DNA from: Gephyromycinifex aptenodytis
Lineage (GTDB): Bacteria > Actinomycetota > Actinomycetes > Actinomycetales > Dermatophilaceae
Assembly: GCF_012277275.1 (NCBI RefSeq)
Contig: NZ_CP051155.1
Span: 2,418,001 to 2,482,000 of the forward strand
DNA length: 64,000 nucleotides
Direction of reading: 5' to 3'
Each line of letters begins with the position of its first letter. Position 1 is the stretch's first letter. The notes under the pieces were generated by a model. It was given only the letters and a program-made list of their open reading frames with translations. It was not told the DNA's origin and ran no database searches. A program made the position numbers and the translations under genes. Shown piece by piece: positions 59,905-64,000 of this stretch.

Positions 59905-61515
59905 ATGGCTTGTGACCCCCAGAACCCACCCCGTCTGCCTGCTGACCGGCAGGTCCTCGTGATCGGTGCCGGTCCGGTCGGGCAGACCACAGCGCTCCTT
60001 CTGGCCCGCTGGGGGGTGCCGAGCGTGCTGTTGGATTCGCGTCCCGAGCGGGATCCGATCGGCTCCAAGGCCTTGTGCCAGCAGCGTGACGTGCTCGACG
60101 TGTGGGATCACGTCGGCGCCGGTCGTCAGGTCGCCGAGGAAGGGCTCACCTGGACCAGGGCGCGCACCTTCTACCGCGACACCGAACTGTTCTGCCAGGG
60201 GTTCGTGGATAAGGGGCGGTCGCCCTTCCCGCCGTTCGTCAACATCAGCCAGACCCGGACCGAGCAGATCCTCGACGAACAGATCGCCGACACCGACCTC
60301 ATCACCTACGCCTGGGGCCATCACGTCGTGGACGTGCGCCAGGATGGGGCGGGGGTCACCCTGACCTGCCAGAGCGCCGACGGGCAGGTCGACGTCACCG
60401 GCTCGTACGCGGTGGCCTGCCCGGGGTCCAAGGGCGGCGCGATCCGCGACCTGCTGGGTCTGAGCTTCGAGGGGCTCACCTTCGAGGACCAGTTCCTCAT
60501 CTGCGACATCCGCACCACGCTGCCCGGGTGGGAGCAGGAACGCCGCTTCTATTTCGACCCGGCGTGGAACCCCGGACGTCAGGTGCTCATCCACCCGTGT
60601 CCTGATTCGGTGTACCGCATCGACTGGCAGGTGCCGCCGGACTTCTCGCTGGAGCAGGACGAGGCCGACGGGGGTCTGGATCGCCGCATCCGCCAGATCA
60701 TCGGTCCGGAGGCCGACTACGAGATCGTGTGGAAGTCGCTCTACCGCTTCCACGCCCGCCAGGTCGACCGGATGCGGGTGGGGCGGGTGCTGTTGGCCGG
60801 AGATGCCGCGCACCTGGTGTCACCGTTCGGCGCTCGCGGACTGAACTCGGGAGTTCTGGACGCCGAGAATGCCGCCTGGAAGCTGGCTTTCGTGGTGCAC
60901 GGCTGGGCGGATGAGTCGTTGCTGGACAGCTACCACTGCGAGAGGCACGCGGCGGCCGCTGAGAACCTTGAGGTCACCTCGCGCACGATGGCGTTCCTGG
61001 TGCCGCAGTCGGCCGAGGAGCACGCCTGGCGGCTGGACGTGTTGGAGGACTCGATCCTCAACCCTCAGCGCCGCAACCAGGTCGATTCCGGCCGCCTGGC
61101 GGAGCCGTTCTGGTACATCGATTCGGAGTTGACGACCCCCAACGCCGATCGGCCGTGGCCGGGCCGCCCGCCCAAGGGCGAGGACCCCGAACCGGTGCCG
61201 GGCGTGCTCGTCCCTGACGTACCGATCCAGGGTTGGCCGCAGGTGGGGCGGCTGCGTGAACTGGCCCGGCGCGGTCTGGTGGTGTTGACCGGCGCCGCAT
61301 TGCAGCCGCAGATCGAGGGCGCGGTCGCCGACCTCGGGTGTGCGGTCACGGTAGTGCCGCTGGAGCAGGTGGACGGTGACGGCATCGTGGCGCGCTCGCT
61401 GAACCTGGGTAGCGGGGAGGCGGTCGTCATCCGCCCAGACGCCCACATCGCGGCCTTCGTCACCAACGCTGAGGACGCCGCCGCCGCGGTGCGCAGGGTG
61501 CTCTGCCGTCTCTGA
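59905..61515 (+). CDS. FAD-dependent aromatic monooxygenase (PheA/MhpA-like)
   Basis: Class A flavoprotein hydroxylase of 536 residues. FAD-binding motifs: QVLVIGAGPVGQTTALLLARWGVPSVLLDSRPE (GxGxxG), then DG-like CPGSKGGAIRDLLGL, and GD motif GRVLLAGDAAHLVSPFGARGLNSGVLDAENAAWKLAFVVHG. The C-terminal 100 residues form the thioredoxin-like domain of phenol-hydroxylase relatives. It should hydroxylate an aromatic ring with NAD(P)H and O2; the substrate (for example a hydroxyphenyl acid) is not shown. Part of the IclR-controlled catabolic unit. Confidence 0.92.
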   Translation: MACDPQNPPRLPADRQVLVIGAGPVGQTTALLLARWGVPSVLLDSRPERDPIGSKALCQQRDVLDVWDHVGAGRQVAEEGLTWTRARTFYRDTELFCQGFVDKGRSPFPPFVNISQTRTEQILDEQIADTDLITYAWGHHVVDVRQDGAGVTLTCQSADGQVDVTGSYAVACPGSKGGAIRDLLGLSFEGLTFEDQFLICDIRTTLPGWEQERRFYFDPAWNPGRQVLIHPCPDSVYRIDWQVPPDFSLEQDEADGGLDRRIRQIIGPEADYEIVWKSLYRFHARQVDRMRVGRVLLAGDAAHLVSPFGARGLNSGVLDAENAAWKLAFVVHGWADESLLDSYHCERHAAAAENLEVTSRTMAFLVPQSAEEHAWRLDVLEDSILNPQRRNQVDSGRLAEPFWYIDSELTTPNADRPWPGRPPKGEDPEPVPGVLVPDVPIQGWPQVGRLRELARRGLVVLTGAALQPQIEGAVADLGCAVTVVPLEQVDGDGIVARSLNLGSGEAVVIRPDAHIAAFVTNAEDAAAAVRRVLCRL

Positions 61516-61543
61516 TCAACGGCAAAGCGGCCCAGCGCAGCCC

Positions 61544-61948
61544 TCAGTCGTGGGGCAGCAGCATCGTCACCGTCAAGGTGGTGGGCTCCAGCGCATGCAC
61601 CGCGTGACGCAGCATCGGCGTCAGATGCAGGACCTGGCCCGGGGTGAGGCGCACGGTGCGCTCGGGAAGCGTGAAGTCGACGCTGCCGCGCACCACCTGG
61701 ATGAGGACGGGGTGATGGGCTGCGTGCTCTTTGAGCTCGCCACCCTCGGGGAACTCGAACGCCACGATCTTGGCTGTGTCCGTGTCGAGAACGGTCGCAG
61801 CCCCGGGGCGAGTGCCTCGGGGCTGCGAGCGATCGCGTAGATCTTCGACGTAGGTGGCGATGCCGTCCGTCGTGCCGGGGGCGCGCCCGGATGCGGCTTG
61901 CTCGACGTGGCCGCGCGTGGGGTCTGTGAGATCCGAAGAGTCGGACAT
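61544..61948 (-). CDS. Cupin-domain protein
   Basis: Small soluble protein of 134 residues with a single cupin barrel: KIVAFEFPEGGELKEHAAHHPVLIQVVRGSVDFTLPERTVRLTPGQVLHLTPMLRHAVHAL. Metal-ligand histidines are present in HAAHHP and MLRHAVHA. AGGAG precedes the ATG 61948. It converges on the monooxygenase gene, 28 bases between stops. Role uncertain: sensing or small-molecule oxygenation; N-terminal 60 residues are polar. Confidence 0.85.
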   Translation of the reverse strand: MSDSSDLTDPTRGHVEQAASGRAPGTTDGIATYVEDLRDRSQPRGTRPGAATVLDTDTAKIVAFEFPEGGELKEHAAHHPVLIQVVRGSVDFTLPERTVRLTPGQVLHLTPMLRHAVHALEPTTLTVTMLLPHD

Positions 61949-61998
61949 GGTGTCTCCTATCGACACCCCCACGCTAGACCCACGCGCCGCCAGGTGGC

Positions 61999-62763
61999 TC
62001 AGGTGCAGAAACCGATCGGGGCCACCACCGGCACCCCGGCATCGGAGAGCACCTTGGCCTCCACCCGATAGGTCGCCGACAACGTTTCGGTGGTCAGCAC
62101 CTCTTCGGGGGTCCCGAACTGCACGGAACGCCCGTCGCGCAGCACCAGGAGCTGGTCGCAGAACCGCGCGGCGAGGTTGATGTCGTGCATCGGAACCAAG
62201 GTGACCCCGCCGCTGCCGGCGGTGCGCTGGCGCACGAACGTCAGCACCTTGAGCTGGTGGTGCAGGTCCAACGCCGAGGTCGGTTCGTCCAGCAGCATGA
62301 TCGGCGGTTTGCGCACCGTCATCTGGGCGATGCCGGCCAACTGCCGCTGCCCGCCGGAGAGCTCTCCCAGGTAGCGGTTCGCCAGCTGTTGAATGCCCAA
62401 CTCGCCGAGCGCTTCGTAGGCGCGTTCGACGTCGCTACGGTTCGTGCGCCACAGCGAGCGGCGCGCGAGACCGACGATGACCGCCTCGATGACGGTCAGT
62501 GCGACATCACCTGGTGGATCCTGCGGAACATAGCCGAGGGCGTCCCGACGCTCCCGCTCGCCGAGTTCGCGCCCGTCAGCGTCCCAGGCGCGGATCGTCC
62601 CGCTACCGCGGTGGATACCGGCGATCAAGCGCATGAGGGTCGACTTTCCAGAACCGTTCGGTCCCAGAACCCCGACCACACCCTCGACCGGCGGTAGGTC
62701 CACCCCGGCCAACGCGCGGTGGCGCCCATAGGAGTAGTGGATGTCCGACAGGGACAGCTTCAT
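61999..62763 (-). CDS. Iron-siderophore/cobalamin-type ABC importer ATPase
   Basis: ATP-binding subunit of 254 residues, FecE/BtuD type. Walker A GPNGSGKST, Q-loop GYVPQDPPGDVALTVIEAVIVGL, signature LSGGQRQLAGIAQMTVRKPPIMLLDEPTSALDLHHQL, H-loop VPMHDINLAARFCDQLLVL. Its ATG overlaps the permease stop (ATGA). Last gene of the binding protein - permease - ATPase operon on the minus strand. Confidence 0.93.
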   Translation of the reverse strand: MKLSLSDIHYSYGRHRALAGVDLPPVEGVVGVLGPNGSGKSTLMRLIAGIHRGSGTIRAWDADGRELGERERRDALGYVPQDPPGDVALTVIEAVIVGLARRSLWRTNRSDVERAYEALGELGIQQLANRYLGELSGGQRQLAGIAQMTVRKPPIMLLDEPTSALDLHHQLKVLTFVRQRTAGSGGVTLVPMHDINLAARFCDQLLVLRDGRSVQFGTPEEVLTTETLSATYRVEAKVLSDAGVPVVAPIGFCT

Positions 62764-63863
62764 CGTCCACCTCCGAAGGCGCTCCGGCGACGGAGCAGGA
62801 TGATTGCGACGAAGACGGGAACACCGATGGTCGCGGTGAGGATCCCGACGGGGACGGCCACGCCCGGCACGATGACGAGGCTGACCGCGTGGGCGCCGGT
62901 GAGCAGCGCCGCTCCGGTCAGCAGCGAGGCAGGCAGCAGATACCGCTGGTCTTCACCAACGAGTACCCGCGCCACGTGCGGCCCCACAAGACCGACGAAA
63001 CCGATAACCCCGACGAACGAGACCGCGATCGCGGCCAGCAGGGAAACGACCACCAGCGTGCCGACCCGCACCCGACGCACGTTGACACCGAGGGCCTGAG
63101 CACGCGCGTCGCCGAACCGCATGGCCGTCAGTCGCCAGCCGTTGACGATGAAGAACGGCACCGCAAGCACTAGGGACAGCCCCACGATCACGATGGCGGG
63201 CCAGGTGGCTCGCTGCATCGAGCCCATGCTCCAGAACACGATCTGCTGCAGGGATTCAACGCTGGCGTTGTATTGCATGAGCGTGAGCAATGCCTGGAAC
63301 AGGAACACCATCGCGATACCGAAAAGGACCACGGTCTCGGTGCTCGCGCCGCGCCAGGAGGAGATCGCCGAGATGATCAGCGCGGTGATCAGGGCCATCC
63401 CGCCCGCGCACACCGTGAGGGTGTACTGCTCGAGGTAGGGCATTTGGAACCGGGTGACGATCGCCAGCGCAGCGCCGAAGGCGGCTGCGGCCGAGACGCC
63501 CAGGGTGAACGGTTCCGCCAACGGGTTGTCCAGGATTGTCTGCATCTGCAGACCGCCGACCGACAGTGATGCGCCGACCAGCACCGCGAGCAAGGCGGGT
63601 GGGAGTCGCAAGTTCCAGACGACGGACTGCAGCTGAGGATCGACTCCCGATGGGTCGATGAGTGCTGCGGTGACTTCCTTGAGGCTGTAGTGCAGCGGCC
63701 CCACCGCCAGCCCTTGGGCGAATGCGTACACCACCAGGACGATCAGGATCACAACCACCGCCAGGCGGCGCAGAGTGCGCCGCCTGGCGATGTCGAGCTG
63801 GTCGCGCGCGCTGGGTGGCGCGCTGCTCGCTGGTGTCTCTTCGTGCTCGATAACTGTTGCCAC
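62760..63863 (-). CDS. FecCD-family permease of iron-siderophore importer
   Basis: Membrane subunit of 367 residues with nine or ten helices. FecCD landmarks: LRLPPALLAVLVGASLSVGGLQMQTILDNPLAEPFTLGVSAAAAFGAAL, then ARAQALGVNVRRVRVGTLVVVSLLAAIAVSFVGVIGFVGLVGPHVARVLVGEDQRYLLPAS and the C-terminal GVAVPVGILTATIGVPVFVAIILLRR. GTG 63863 is the start; an upstream extension overlaps the binding-protein gene. A single permease, so the transporter is probably a homodimer with the ATPase downstream. Confidence 0.92.
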   Translation of the reverse strand: MATVIEHEETPASSAPPSARDQLDIARRRTLRRLAVVVILIVLVVYAFAQGLAVGPLHYSLKEVTAALIDPSGVDPQLQSVVWNLRLPPALLAVLVGASLSVGGLQMQTILDNPLAEPFTLGVSAAAAFGAALAIVTRFQMPYLEQYTLTVCAGGMALITALIISAISSWRGASTETVVLFGIAMVFLFQALLTLMQYNASVESLQQIVFWSMGSMQRATWPAIVIVGLSLVLAVPFFIVNGWRLTAMRFGDARAQALGVNVRRVRVGTLVVVSLLAAIAVSFVGVIGFVGLVGPHVARVLVGEDQRYLLPASLLTGAALLTGAHAVSLVIVPGVAVPVGILTATIGVPVFVAIILLRRRSAFGGGR

Positions 63864-63868
63864 GTCGC

Positions 63869-64000
63869 TCAGTCGATCGAGGCCACGACGGTGCCCTGCG
63901 CCGGGAACGGCATGAACTTCTCCGAGAAGTCCTTCCACGTCGCCGCCGGGTCAACATCGGTGAACTTTTCCGGGTGCTGCCACTTCGCGAACGCCTGGTA
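63869..64000 (-). CDS. Substrate-binding protein of iron ABC importer, C-terminal end only
   Basis: The last 43 codons of a gene that begins outside the window, ending ...KFTDVDPAATWKDFSEKFMPFPAQGTVVASID. The form is typical of the C-terminus of periplasmic-type Fe3+-siderophore binding proteins (lipoproteins in actinomycetes). Its stop is five bases before the permease start, so it is the first gene of the operon. Identification rests on context as much as on sequence. Confidence 0.8.
   Translation of the reverse strand, partial: YQAFAKWQHPEKFTDVDPAATWKDFSEKFMPFPAQGTVVASID

Overview
High-GC DNA (roughly 68-70% by eye) with frequent GTG starts, purine-rich ribosome binding sites, many ATGA start/stop overlaps, a WhiB-like protein and an actinobacterial style of regulators: this is a chromosomal stretch of an actinomycete, probably Micrococcales-like; I cannot name a genus. 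No rRNA, tRNA, CRISPR array, transposase or integrase was recognised. Genes are densely packed and only four gaps exceed 300 bases.

Layout. 1-9.8 kb: an EamA exporter cut by the window edge, a degenerate histidine kinase, an XRE-cupin regulator, a zinc alcohol dehydrogenase divergent from an SDR, then a minus-strand run of rhodanese, TauE sulfur-anion exporter, enoyl-CoA hydratase and SDR. 10-15.6 kb: superoxide dismutase with a strong bidirectional terminator, a cystathionine gamma-synthase-type gene behind a SAM-I riboswitch, a GDPD phosphodiesterase, and LysR and AraC regulators. 15.6-25.9 kb: an accessory-looking block of poorly known genes: a single-pass membrane protein with a possible beta-propeller ectodomain, a giant Pro/Ala-rich secreted protein ending in a catalytically dead GH26-like domain, a two-HTH DNA-binding protein, a WhiB-like protein with an extra Cys motif, a ParA-like ATPase, a ribbon-helix-helix-like protein, and a GH26-like lipoprotein with intact catalytic glutamates. 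A third GH26-like paralogue lies at 42 kb.

26-47.9 kb is mixed metabolism and transport: SRPBCC protein, CrtI-like oxidoreductase, DUF418 membrane protein, two CNNM/CorC proteins, AI-2E family permease, amino-acid permease with a perfect CRP-type operator, saccharopine-dehydrogenase-like reductase, a 954-residue FAD/Fe-S D-lactate dehydrogenase-type protein, nitronate monooxygenase-like protein, PspC, a 14-residue-repeat protein, D-malate/tartrate dehydrogenase and an AbrB-type membrane protein.

48.0-56.2 kb is the most interesting part. A five-gene minus-strand operon (UDPGP-type uridylyltransferase, YdcF/SanA-like protein, a PIG-L deacetylase fused to an acyl-CoA-dehydrogenase-like domain, a GT2 glycosyltransferase and a methyltransferase) faces a divergent NodI/NodJ-type ABC exporter with two permeases. 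The content parallels the logic of lipo-oligosaccharide synthesis and export (sugar nucleotide, glycosyl transfer, N-deacetylation, acyl modification, methylation, export). 56.3-61.9 kb is an aromatic-acid type catabolic unit (MHS transporter, IclR regulator, MBL-fold protein, flavin monooxygenase, cupin); an identical 11-bp inverted repeat lies in front of both the transporter and the IclR gene. 62.0-64.0 kb is a siderophore-type iron ABC importer, its binding protein cut by the window end.
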